Below, one piece after another: positions 1-7,954 of a DNA stretch of 64,000 nucleotides. The translations under genes were made by a program, and so were the position numbers. The stretch lies in contig QHBT01000043.1 of NCBI GenBank assembly GCA_003244185.1, forward strand, positions 62,001-126,000, in the 5' to 3' direction. The stretch is from Candidatus Dormiibacter spiritus. GTDB taxonomy: Bacteria; Chloroflexota; Dormibacteria; Dormibacterales; Dormibacteraceae. The notes beneath the pieces were generated by a model. It was not told where the DNA came from. It made no database searches and was given only the letters and a program-made list of their open reading frames with translations. Each line of letters begins with the position of its first letter. Within the stretch, counting starts at the first letter, position 1.

Positions 1-143
1 GGTAGTGACGCACTCTGGCCGCCAGAGTTCCGGCACCGTTGACCTTGGGGGAGACGCCCGGGCCCGCGTTCTGGCCCAGGCGCCAAAGCGGGTGGGCCTC
101 CGCTTCACCATCACACGAGCGCTGACTTGGGACCACCGCAAGC

Positions 144-1160
144 TCAGCCCGAGGGCCGCCCAGACTGGCCAGGCGGCGCCGAGGTGATCTCGGCCAGGTG
201 TTCCCGATTGATCTCGAGGAACCGCTCCATGGTTCCAAAACCTGTGACGTGGCCGCCGCCCGTGCCAACCAGCTCCATAGCCCTCCGCCCGTTGGCCGCG
301 CAAGCGGTGAGGTCGATGCCTGTGGTCACCCCCGAGGACTCGAAGAGGTAGACCAGGTCCTCGGTGGCCACGTTCCCCATCTCGGTGGTGTGAATAGGCA
401 TGGCTATACCTCCGCCGATCCCGCCGGCCGAACCGTCGAAGCCCCTGGCCCCTGCCTCGTAGCCGGCGAAGGCGTTGCCGAGCGCGGTGCCCGCCAGCGT
501 GTGCAGGTGCAGGCCGAGTTGGAACTCGGGCCAGCTGTGGAGCACCGCTGACACCCGCTCCCGGACCAGCGCCGGCCAGGCCAGGCCGATGCTGTCGGAG
601 AGATGGATGTCACGGATGCCAAGCTGGTAACCGCGCTCTGCTATGCGGAGCACTGAGTCCAGGGGAACCAGGCCGTCATAAGGGCAGACGAAGGAGATCG
701 CCATGCCCAGCGCCACCTCGGTGCCAGAGCGGGCGGCCAGCTCGACGGACCGCTCGATGTCCTCCAGGTTCTCGTCGATCGACATGTTGGAGTTGAGCCG
801 CTGATAGGTGGGGCTGGCGGCCACCAGGCAGGAGATCTTCGGCACCCCGGCGGCAATGGCCCGCTGCGCACCTCGGAAGTTCGGCACCAGCGCGCGCAGC
901 CTGACACCGCCCAGGTCACGTCCGACCAGCCGCTCTGCGATCGCCTCGGCGTCGGCCAGCTGGGGAATGACACGCGGGTGGACGAACCCGGCGATCTCGA
1001 TCTCGGGCACGCCTGTCGCGGCGACAGCCTCGATGAAGGCAACTTTCTCATCGGTGCTCGGCTGACGAAGTCCGGGCTCGTAGAGCAAGGTCTGCAAGCC
1101 GTCGCGGGGGAACACCTCAGCGATTCGAACCTTGGGTGCCTCTCGGTCTGAAGTTGTCAT
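144..1160 (-). CDS. HMG-CoA lyase-family protein lacking the catalytic cysteine
   Basis: A 338-residue DRE-TIM metallolyase of the HMG-CoA lyase type, which cleaves 3-hydroxy-3-methyl acyl-CoA esters. The metal and proton-transfer residues are present: PRDGLQ (R19, D20), the HLH pair (H218, H220) and N263 in GNVATED. The loop that in true HMG-CoA lyases reads GGLGGC reads GGIGGG at 246-251, so the catalytic cysteine is a glycine here. The enzyme may act on a related substrate or work differently. It is the last gene of a four-gene operon and overlaps the upstream lyase by 4 bases. A second HMG-CoA lyase at 18467-19465 keeps the cysteine. The family is clear; the reaction is uncertain. Confidence 0.88.
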   Translation of the reverse strand: MTTSDREAPKVRIAEVFPRDGLQTLLYEPGLRQPSTDEKVAFIEAVAATGVPEIEIAGFVHPRVIPQLADAEAIAERLVGRDLGGVRLRALVPNFRGAQRAIAAGVPKISCLVAASPTYQRLNSNMSIDENLEDIERSVELAARSGTEVALGMAISFVCPYDGLVPLDSVLRIAERGYQLGIRDIHLSDSIGLAWPALVRERVSAVLHSWPEFQLGLHLHTLAGTALGNAFAGYEAGARGFDGSAGGIGGGIAMPIHTTEMGNVATEDLVYLFESSGVTTGIDLTACAANGRRAMELVGTGGGHVTGFGTMERFLEINREHLAEITSAPPGQSGRPSG

Positions 1161-2050
1161 TGACCAGCCTCCCGGTGGTTGGCGCGAGGCGGATCCGCCT
1201 CCGCGTACCGGCTGTCGAGTTCGGTCCAGCCGGCGAGGTCGACGATGGCGTCGCGCGCTGCGAAGGGCGCCAGCCGGTCTCGCACGGCTTTCGATGAGCC
1301 GTCGCGGAAGAGCGCCTCAGCCGTGAGCTGCATGGCGCGGATGGCCGCCCGCTGCAGGTCCGAGGGAACTATCACGAGCCGATAGCCCATCTGCTCCAAC
1401 TCGGCAGCCGGGATCAATGGGGTGCGGCCGCCCGCGAACATGTTGATCAGGAGAGGCTCGCTGAAGGAGCCGGCGATGGTCTCGATCTCCTCCCGGCTGG
1501 TGGGTGCCTCGATGAAGATCACATCGGCGCCCGCGTCGGCGTACAGCCGACCGCGCCGGATCGCCTCGGCCAAGCCGGCTTGGCCGCGCGCGTCGGTGCG
1601 GGCGATGATCAGCATCTCCCGCCGGGTGTCGACAGCCGCCCGCAGCTTCTGGACCATCTCCTCGGCGCGGATCAACTGCTGGCCCGAGTAGTGGCCGCAC
1701 TTCTTCGGGGCCACCTGGTCCTCCAGGTGGATGGCCGCGGCGCCCATTCGCTCGAACTCCCGCACAGTCCTGATCACGTTCAGGGCGTTGCCGTAGCCGG
1801 TGTCGGCGTCGGCGATGACCGGCAGCTCCGTCGCGTCGACCACCTCCCGGAGGCGCCCGAGGACCTCGCTCATGCTCAGCAGGCCCAAGTCGGGCACGCC
1901 TGTGCTGCGGGCGACGGCGCCTCCGCTGCAGTAGATCGCCTCGAACCCGGCAGCCGTCGCGATCCGCGCCGAGAGGCCGTCGTAGACGCCAGGGACCACG
2001 AGGATGCGGCCCTCCTCGAGGCGAGCTCGCAGTCGGGCGGCGCCGCTCAC
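1157..2050 (-). CDS. Isocitrate lyase/PEP mutase family protein (methylisocitrate or dimethylmalate lyase-like)
   Basis: A 297-residue protein with the short TIM-barrel fold of the 2-methylisocitrate lyase, dimethylmalate lyase and PEP mutase group. Visible signatures are PGVYDGLSAR near residue 20, the metal-binding DAD (81-83), LED (109-111) and KKCGH (116-120) with its lyase-type catalytic cysteine C118, which argues for a C-C lyase rather than a phosphonate mutase. Such enzymes release pyruvate or glyoxylate plus a short carboxylate. Its place directly after an MmgE/PrpD gene resembles the dehydratase-lyase order of methylcitrate-type pathways. It overlaps both neighbours by 4 bases. The exact substrate cannot be read from sequence. 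Confidence 0.85.
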   Translation of the reverse strand: MSGAARLRARLEEGRILVVPGVYDGLSARIATAAGFEAIYCSGGAVARSTGVPDLGLLSMSEVLGRLREVVDATELPVIADADTGYGNALNVIRTVREFERMGAAAIHLEDQVAPKKCGHYSGQQLIRAEEMVQKLRAAVDTRREMLIIARTDARGQAGLAEAIRRGRLYADAGADVIFIEAPTSREEIETIAGSFSEPLLINMFAGGRTPLIPAAELEQMGYRLVIVPSDLQRAAIRAMQLTAEALFRDGSSKAVRDRLAPFAARDAIVDLAGWTELDSRYAEADPPRANHREAGQ

Positions 2051-3357
2051 AGCTCTTCGGCCAGCGCAGACACTGGCAGCTCGTCGAGGCGCTGGATCAA
2101 ATCGACCAGCTGCGGCGGCCCACCGAGGGCTGTGAACTTAGCCTCCAGCTCCTGCCAGGAACAAGGACCCTGGTAATCGGGAAGCGCCAGCGAACTGGTG
2201 CGCCCATCGTGCCTGCGAATCTCGATCCTCACCCCCTGGTGTTCGGGAAAGGCCTTCGAGAGCTCCGGCGCCTCGTGCACGTCCACCTTTTGTAGCAGCG
2301 CTTGGACGTCCTCTCGGTTGACTCGGTCCTCGGCATACTGGGCGGGCGTCATCTCGCCGTCAAGCAGCGCCGAGGCCACCAGGTAGGGCAGCGAATGGTC
2401 AGCCTCCTCCTTGGTCCTCACCGTCTTCTTGTCGCCGGCGCCCGGGCCGATGATCTCGTAGCTGACGTCGAAGACCTGCAGATCGATCCGCTCGACCTCC
2501 TCGGCTCTCAGGCCGTCTCGCCGGAGCTCCAACACTGCGTCGATGGTGGACTGGGCGTGACCCTCGGCGTTGTACCGCTTGATGATCGTCAGCTGGACAG
2601 CCTCCAGGTCCTCCCGGGACCAGTCCAGCTCGAACCGGCCGGCGATCGCTTCCATGAAACCCTTGCTGCCCTCCAAGACCTCCATCGGCCCGGTGACGCC
2701 GCGGCGGGCCAGGAAGCCGGCGTGGATGGCGCCGAGGGCGACGTTGGGGTAGGCGAGGGCCTTCCAGTTGGAGAGCGAGCCGGTGCGGGTTACGCGCAGG
2801 GCGTTGAAGGCAGTGCCGCAGATGGCTATCGCGTTAGCGGTTTTATCCGCGTCGAGTCCAAGGGCCCGGGCGACCCCGGCCGAGGCGGCGTAAGCGCCCT
2901 GAGTTGAATGGTCGAAGCCGTGGGCCCTGACCGGAGCGACCTGGCTCAGACGGAGCTGGACCTGATAGGCGACGGCCAGTCCCGCGAGCATCTCCTTGCC
3001 GGAGGCGCCGATGTACTCGGCAGCCGCCAGCACAGGGGCCAGGTTGTCGCTCGGGTGGCAGGCCTCGCCGCGGCCCAAGAAGGTGTCGTTGAAGTCGAGA
3101 TAGCGGACCGCCGCCCCGTTCTGGAACGCTGCCCGGTCAGGGCTGGTGCGGCCGCCGCCGATCAGCGTCGAGAGCGGACTGCCGCCGAAGTCGAGGGTGT
3201 GCTCCCGGATCGCCCGGATCGGGGGCGCCTCGAGCGCGCCGTACGCGCAGCCCAGCGCGTCCAGCACACGCTTCTTCAGTGCTTCCTGCGAGGCGCGTGA
3301 AACGTCCTCCCAGCGCGCCCGGCCGGCGAACCGCGCCAGCTCCTGGACCATCGTCAT
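2047..3357 (-). CDS. MmgE/PrpD family protein (2-methylcitrate dehydratase-like)
   Basis: A 436-residue protein over the usual full length of the MmgE/PrpD family, cofactor-independent dehydratases or isomerases of 2-methylcitrate and other branched hydroxyacids. Recognisable blocks are LDALGCAYGALEAPP near residue 32, the active-site-type RYLDFNDTF near 85, HPSDN shortly after, and WKALAYPNVA near 200. The start ATG overlaps the stop of the upstream CoA-transferase (ATGA). Placed between a CoA-transferase and an isocitrate-lyase-like gene, it probably dehydrates or isomerises the acid that the next enzyme splits. The family is firm; the substrate is inferred. Confidence 0.88.
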   Translation of the reverse strand: MTMVQELARFAGRARWEDVSRASQEALKKRVLDALGCAYGALEAPPIRAIREHTLDFGGSPLSTLIGGGRTSPDRAAFQNGAAVRYLDFNDTFLGRGEACHPSDNLAPVLAAAEYIGASGKEMLAGLAVAYQVQLRLSQVAPVRAHGFDHSTQGAYAASAGVARALGLDADKTANAIAICGTAFNALRVTRTGSLSNWKALAYPNVALGAIHAGFLARRGVTGPMEVLEGSKGFMEAIAGRFELDWSREDLEAVQLTIIKRYNAEGHAQSTIDAVLELRRDGLRAEEVERIDLQVFDVSYEIIGPGAGDKKTVRTKEEADHSLPYLVASALLDGEMTPAQYAEDRVNREDVQALLQKVDVHEAPELSKAFPEHQGVRIEIRRHDGRTSSLALPDYQGPCSWQELEAKFTALGGPPQLVDLIQRLDELPVSALAEEL

Positions 3358-4556
3358 ACGATCCCTGCCTCGCGCAGGCTTGTGATCTCCTGGGCGCTGA
3401 GGCCCAGCTCGCCGAGAACCTCGTCGGTGTGAGCTCCCAGCGCGGGGCCCGTGCTCCTGATCCGACCCGGCGTGGCGCTGAAGCGCGGTACTACGTTGGC
3501 CAACCGCATGGTCCCCAGATCGCTATCTTGCACTTCGGCCAGGTCCTCCCGAGCCTCGAAGTGGGGGTCCTCGAAGATGGTCGGGATGTCATAGATCGGT
3601 CCGACAGCTACTTGGGCCGCGTTCATCACGCGGATCACCTCGGGGCGCGCATGCGCGGCCATCCAGGCGGCGATCTCGGCGTCCAGCGCCTCGACGTTCT
3701 CGATCCGCAGCTCGTTGCTTGCAAAGCGCTGATCCCTCGCCAAATCAGGCCTGCCCATCGCCTCACAGAGGCGTTCCCAGATCCTCTGAGTGCTCGCCGA
3801 GAGCGACACCCACTGGCCGTCCCCGCAGCAGTACGTGTTGCGGGGAGCCACGTGGCTGCTGCGGTTGCCGATCCGGTTCGACGCCACCCCGAGCTGGTCG
3901 AAGTCGAGCAGCGCCGGCTCCAGGAGCCGGAAGAGAGGCTCGTAAAGCGAGAGGTCGATGACCTGGCCGCGGCCGTTGTTGTTGCTGCGTCCGAAGAGGG
4001 CGACCATGATGGCGTAGGCGCCAGTGATCCCTGCGATCCCGTCACCGAGCGGCAGGTTCGCCAGCGTCGGCGGCCCATCAGCTTCCCCCACCACGTGGGA
4101 AAAGCCTGAGAAGCCCTCGGCTAAGGTGCCGAACCCAGGCTGGGCGCTGTAGGGGCCTGTTTGTCCGTACCCGGTGACCCGAAGGATCACCAGCCGCGGA
4201 TTGAGCGCCAGCAGCTGGTCAGGGCCTATGCCCCAGCGCTCCAGCGTCCCAGGTCGGAAGTTCTCGATCAGCACATCAGCGGTGGCGATCAGCCGGCGGA
4301 ACACGGCGGCGCCCTGGGGCTGGCGGAGATCCAAGGTGAGGGAGCGCTTGTTGCGCGAAAGCGACTTCCACATGAGCGGAATGCCCTGCCGCCGGCTGCC
4401 CCAAGCACGCTGGTGGTCGCCGATTACCGGCTGCTCGACCTTGATCACGTCGGCCCCGAACTCGCCGAGATAGGAAGCCGACCAGGGTGCGGCCATGAGG
4501 GTCGCGGCGTCGACCACCCTGACGCCTTCGAGGGGCAGTCGAGCGGTTTCCGGCAT
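3354..4556 (-). CDS. CaiB/BaiF family (class III) CoA-transferase
   Basis: A 400-residue family III CoA-transferase, which moves CoA between acyl-CoA and a free carboxylate through an aspartyl intermediate. The catalytic aspartate is D172 in LPLGDGIAG; other family marks are GADVIKVEQP, SRNKRSLTLDLR and VLIENFRPGTLERWG. A GAGGTC ribosome-binding sequence precedes the ATG. It is the first gene of the minus-strand operon and is divergent from another CoA-transferase, with a palindromic operator candidate between them. It looks more like the CoA-transferase at 14767-15960 than the neighbour at 4701, suggesting duplication. The substrate is unknown. Confidence 0.92.
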   Translation of the reverse strand: MPETARLPLEGVRVVDAATLMAAPWSASYLGEFGADVIKVEQPVIGDHQRAWGSRRQGIPLMWKSLSRNKRSLTLDLRQPQGAAVFRRLIATADVLIENFRPGTLERWGIGPDQLLALNPRLVILRVTGYGQTGPYSAQPGFGTLAEGFSGFSHVVGEADGPPTLANLPLGDGIAGITGAYAIMVALFGRSNNNGRGQVIDLSLYEPLFRLLEPALLDFDQLGVASNRIGNRSSHVAPRNTYCCGDGQWVSLSASTQRIWERLCEAMGRPDLARDQRFASNELRIENVEALDAEIAAWMAAHARPEVIRVMNAAQVAVGPIYDIPTIFEDPHFEAREDLAEVQDSDLGTMRLANVVPRFSATPGRIRSTGPALGAHTDEVLGELGLSAQEITSLREAGIV

Positions 4557-4579
4557 GGTTTCTGACCTCGCGATTTGTA

Positions 4580-4594
4580 GTCCACGCAGTGGAC
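4580..4594. promoter_or_regulatory. Candidate IclR operator between divergent CoA-transferase operons
   Basis: A perfect inverted repeat, GTCCAC-GCA-GTGGAC, lies 24 bases upstream of the minus-strand CoA-transferase and just upstream of a TACAAA sequence that could be its -10 box. An IclR regulator gene is the second gene of the divergent operon, so this is a natural target. Assignment to IclR is inferred from position only. Confidence 0.5.
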
Positions 4595-4688
4595 CAGATG
4601 GTCGAAGAATGAGTCTCCACGTGGCGCGAAGGGAAGTGGGCTTGTATCCTACGGGATCCGAAAATGGAAGACCAGGACCGCGTGGTGG

Positions 4689-4694
4689 TACGGT
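4689..4694 (+). promoter_or_regulatory. -10 element (TACGGT) of a leaderless promoter
   Basis: TACGGT lies exactly 6 bases before the ATG at 4701, with no ribosome-binding sequence. It matches a TAnnnT-N6/7-start pattern repeated at many operon heads in this window. Confidence 0.45.
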
Positions 4695-4700
4695 GATCCG

Positions 4701-5936
4701 ATGAGCGAAGGGTCCTCCGGGCAGCTCGCGGGCCTTCGCGTCCTGGAGCTCGGCTCGCTCATCGCAGGTCCCTTCTGCACCCGGCAGCTGGCCGACATGG
4801 GCGCACGCGTATTGAAGATCGAGCCTCCGGGCACCGGCGACCCTCTTCGCAACTGGAGCGTTCTCAGCGACGAGGGGTCACTTTGGTCGTTCGTCCAGTC
4901 CCGCAACAAGGAGTCGATAGCCATTGACCTGCGCTCGCCCATCGGGCAAGAGCTGGTGCGGCGGCTGACCGAGAGGGTCGACGTCGTGGTTGAGAACTTC
5001 CGCGCCGGCCGCCTCGAATCGTGGGGTCTCGGCCCCGACGTCCTCCGGCAGGCAAACCCGCGACTGGTGCTGGTGCGGATCTCCGGCTTCGGCCAGGACG
5101 GGCCCTACCGAGACCGCCCCGGCTACGGCAGCACGGGCGAGTCGATGGGCGGCCTGCGCTACGTCACCGGCTTCCCCGACCGACCCCCGCTCAAGATGGG
5201 CGTCAGCATTGGTGACGCGATCGCCGCCCTCTATGCGACCATCGGAACGCTTGCCGCGCTGCGCCGGCGCGACGCGACGGGCCGGGGCGAGGTCGTCGAC
5301 GTCGCGCTCTACGAGGCGGTTTTCAGCCTTCTCGAGGGCACCCTCCCCGAGTACGGCTACAGCGGGGTGGTCCGCGAGCGGATGGGAAACGCGCTGCCCG
5401 GCGCGGCCCCCTCCAACAGCTACCCGACGGCCGATGGCAGGTTCATCACAATCGGCGCCAACGGCGAGTCGATCTTCGTCCGCTTCGCCGCCGCCATCGG
5501 CATGCCTTACCTCACAAGCGATCCGAGGTTCGACAACAACCAGGCGCGGCGGGCCAACTCGGAAGCACTCGACGCGATCATCACCGGCTGGACGATCCAG
5601 CACTCGGTGGAGAAGATCTGGGAGCTGCTGAATCGGGCGGAGGTCCCGGCCTCCCCTGTCTACAGCATCGCCGACATCGTCCAGGACCCTCAGTTCCGCG
5701 CCCGCGAGATGATCGTCGAGACGGACGGTCCGAAGTCGGTGGGGCAGATTCTGATGCCCGGCTTCGTCCCACGCTACTTGGAGGCTCCGAGCCGACTGCG
5801 CTGGCACGGGCCCCGGGTCGGCGAGCACACGGCGGCCGTGCTCGGCTCAGAGCTCAGCCTGTCCGAGGAGGAGCTCGACCGCCTCAGCGCTTCTGGGGTG
5901 ATCGGACTGGACCGAGCAGGCGCGCCCGCTCCATGA
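4701..5936 (+). CDS. CaiB/BaiF family (class III) CoA-transferase
   Basis: A 411-residue family III CoA-transferase with the catalytic aspartate D172 in the SIGDAIAAL block, SRNKESIAIDLR near residue 68 and VVVENFRAGRLESWG near 96. It is of a different subtype from the paralogue at 3354-4556. It opens a plus-strand operon with an IclR regulator (4-base overlap), an MFS transporter and an Ldh-family dehydrogenase, so it probably activates the acid that the transporter imports. The start is supported by a TAnnnT element 6 bases upstream and the absence of a Shine-Dalgarno sequence, suggesting a leaderless transcript. The substrate is unknown. Confidence 0.92.
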   Translation: MSEGSSGQLAGLRVLELGSLIAGPFCTRQLADMGARVLKIEPPGTGDPLRNWSVLSDEGSLWSFVQSRNKESIAIDLRSPIGQELVRRLTERVDVVVENFRAGRLESWGLGPDVLRQANPRLVLVRISGFGQDGPYRDRPGYGSTGESMGGLRYVTGFPDRPPLKMGVSIGDAIAALYATIGTLAALRRRDATGRGEVVDVALYEAVFSLLEGTLPEYGYSGVVRERMGNALPGAAPSNSYPTADGRFITIGANGESIFVRFAAAIGMPYLTSDPRFDNNQARRANSEALDAIITGWTIQHSVEKIWELLNRAEVPASPVYSIADIVQDPQFRAREMIVETDGPKSVGQILMPGFVPRYLEAPSRLRWHGPRVGEHTAAVLGSELSLSEEELDRLSASGVIGLDRAGAPAP

Positions 5937-6730
5937 TCCAGCCCGCGGCCGGCGAATCGGTGCGCAGCGTCAGCCGAGCTCTCCAGATCCTGGCTGCGTT
6001 CGACGAGGAACACGCGATCTGCAGTCTGACCGAGCTGCTTCTTCGGGCTGATCTGCCCAAGACCACAGCGCTTCGCCTCATTCAGACCCTCGCCCGCAAC
6101 GGCTTCCTCTTTCGCCGCGGTGACGGCAGGTTCTGTCTGGGACCAGTTCTGATCAGGCTTTCCCGCGCGGTGTCGGTCGCCTGGCGGCTTCCGGTGGCAG
6201 CCGATGCGACCATGGAAGCCGTCCGCGCCCGAACCCGCGAGACAGTCAACCTCTACGTCCTGGAGGGGCTGACAAGAGTCTGCGTCGCCCAGAAGCAAGG
6301 GCCTCAGCACATCCGGTTCGTGATCCCGATAGGCGTCAGATTGCCGCTCTGGGCGGGCGCGTCCGGCAAGCTTCTTCTCGCCCATCGGGACCGAGACTTC
6401 TTCGAGTCTGTGCTGAGCGCGGCGGGCCGCGAGGAGGACTTCAGCGCCGGCCTCGCGGTCGAGCTGAGGCAGATTCGAGCCCAGGGCTATGCGGTCAGCC
6501 GCGACGAGCGCGAGCGCGGCGCCTCTTCAGTGGCCGCCCCGATCTCGGACGGGCGGGGTGGCGTGACAGCTGCGCTGGCGGTCTCAGGGCCGACATCTCG
6601 CTTCAGCGATGACCGGGTCGCCGAGTTCGCAGCCGTCCTGAAGGAGGCGGTGCAGCAGATGGCTGCCGCTCTGACCGGCTCCGCCGACGGCATCTCTCCA
6701 GCTCCGGCCGTCGACGGAGCCGAGCCCTGA
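5933..6730 (+). CDS. IclR family transcriptional regulator
   Basis: A 265-residue regulator with an N-terminal winged helix (about residues 6-65; VRSVSRALQILAAF, then the LPKTTALRLIQTL recognition helix) and a C-terminal IclR effector-binding domain (about 80-245; PLWAGASGKLLLA is typical). The last 20 residues are a loose proline-rich tail. IclR proteins control nearby catabolic operons in response to small aromatic or carboxylic acids. It overlaps the upstream CoA-transferase by 4 bases and precedes the transporter, so it probably controls both divergent operons through the palindrome at 4580-4594. Confidence 0.92.
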   Translation: MIQPAAGESVRSVSRALQILAAFDEEHAICSLTELLLRADLPKTTALRLIQTLARNGFLFRRGDGRFCLGPVLIRLSRAVSVAWRLPVAADATMEAVRARTRETVNLYVLEGLTRVCVAQKQGPQHIRFVIPIGVRLPLWAGASGKLLLAHRDRDFFESVLSAAGREEDFSAGLAVELRQIRAQGYAVSRDERERGASSVAAPISDGRGGVTAALAVSGPTSRFSDDRVAEFAAVLKEAVQQMAAALTGSADGISPAPAVDGAEP

Positions 6731-6732
6731 CT

Positions 6733-7944
6733 ATGAGGACCAAGCGGAGAGCATCACCCCGTTGGACGGTCCTGGCCGTGGCACTCGCTGTCCAAACGGC
6801 GATCTCGATAGTGGCGGCGGCGTTGGCTGTGCTGCTCCCCTTCGTCAAGGACGAGTTTCGCCTCACGTACGCGGAGGCGGGGGTAGTGGTCAACTTCTCA
6901 TTCGTCGGCGGCTTTCTCACCATCGCACTGGCGGGGCTGGTGGTGGACGCGCTGGGCGACCGCTTTGTGCTGGTGCTGGGAGGCCTCCTCGCCGGCGCGG
7001 CGGCCATCGCGGCAGCGGTTTCCCCCAACTTCTGGGTGCTGCTGCTGGTGCTGGTGGTGATGGGTGTGGGCGTGGCGACGCCGACACCGGCCGGCAGCGT
7101 GGCTGTGCGGCGCGCCTTTCCGCTCAGGGTCCGGGGCATGGTCATGAGCATCCGCCAGACGGGCATCCCCTTCGGGTCCTTCTTCGCCGCGCTGATCCTG
7201 CCCAGCATCGCCATCGGCCGCGGCTGGCGGCCCGCGATGGTGGTGGCTGGCCTGATCTCGATAGTTGTAGCGCTCATCGCCCTGGCGGTGTATCGCTCGG
7301 CGGGAGCGGTCGAGCGCGTGGAGGGGTCAAAGCGCGGCCTGGTCAGCGTCTTCAATCGAGACAGCGCCATCGCATCCGCCGGCGGAGTCTTCCTGGTGGC
7401 GGCGCAGATGAGTCTCCTGACCTACCTCGTCTCCTACCTGGTCCACGACCGCCGACTCAGCCTCACGACAGCAGCCGGCTTCCTGGCCATAGCTCAGCTC
7501 GGCGGCGCCGGGGCACGCGTGCTCTGGGGGGTGGTCAGCGACAGGCTGCTGGGCGGCAGCCGCCGGACGGCCCTCCTCCTCGCCGCGGCCACCGGGGCGG
7601 TCGGCAGCCTGCTCCTGGCCGCTCTGCCCGCCGGCGCGCCGTTCGCGGTGCTGCTCCCTGCCATCCTGGTCGCGGCTGCCGGAGCGGTCGGCTGGAACGG
7701 GGTCCAGATCTCCTACCTCTCCGAGCTCGCTCAGCCGGGCACGGAGGGCCGGAACGTGGGCATCGGGCTGATGATCCAGCAGCCTGGCATCCTCGCCGGG
7801 CCCTTCGTCTTCGGCCTCGTGGCCGACCTCACAGGGTCGTTCAGGCTGGCCTGGGTCCTGCTCGCCGCCTTCCTTGCCACAGCCATGGTGATCGTGTCAG
7901 CCTCTCGGGAGTCGATCCCGACGGCCGAGGCCGAACTCGCCTAA
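6733..7944 (+). CDS. MFS transporter, probable organic acid uptake
   Basis: A 403-residue major facilitator protein with about 12 hydrophobic segments, in the size range of organic-anion MFS carriers. The loop between helices 2 and 3 carries GDRFVLVLGG, and RRAFPLRVRGMVMSIRQTG near residue 130 matches the motif common in oxalate/formate and aromatic-acid type carriers. It begins 2 bases after the IclR gene and is followed 10 bases later by an Ldh-family dehydrogenase, suggesting import of the hydroxy or keto acid processed here. Direction and substrate are inferred from context. Confidence 0.9.
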   Translation: MRTKRRASPRWTVLAVALAVQTAISIVAAALAVLLPFVKDEFRLTYAEAGVVVNFSFVGGFLTIALAGLVVDALGDRFVLVLGGLLAGAAAIAAAVSPNFWVLLLVLVVMGVGVATPTPAGSVAVRRAFPLRVRGMVMSIRQTGIPFGSFFAALILPSIAIGRGWRPAMVVAGLISIVVALIALAVYRSAGAVERVEGSKRGLVSVFNRDSAIASAGGVFLVAAQMSLLTYLVSYLVHDRRLSLTTAAGFLAIAQLGGAGARVLWGVVSDRLLGGSRRTALLLAAATGAVGSLLLAALPAGAPFAVLLPAILVAAAGAVGWNGVQISYLSELAQPGTEGRNVGIGLMIQQPGILAGPFVFGLVADLTGSFRLAWVLLAAFLATAMVIVSASRESIPTAEAELA

Positions 7945-7954
7945 GGCCAAGGAG

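Noticed and set aside
1-187. Reading frame open from the left edge on the plus strand, ending at 187
   Set aside because: It overlaps the end of the convergent HMG-CoA-lyase-like gene and the visible residues match no family; at best the tail of a gene outside the window.
1115-1135. tRNA T-arm-like GGTTCGAATC on the minus strand
   Set aside because: It is codons of KVRIAE in the HMG-CoA-lyase-like gene; no acceptor stem or anticodon arm can be folded around it.
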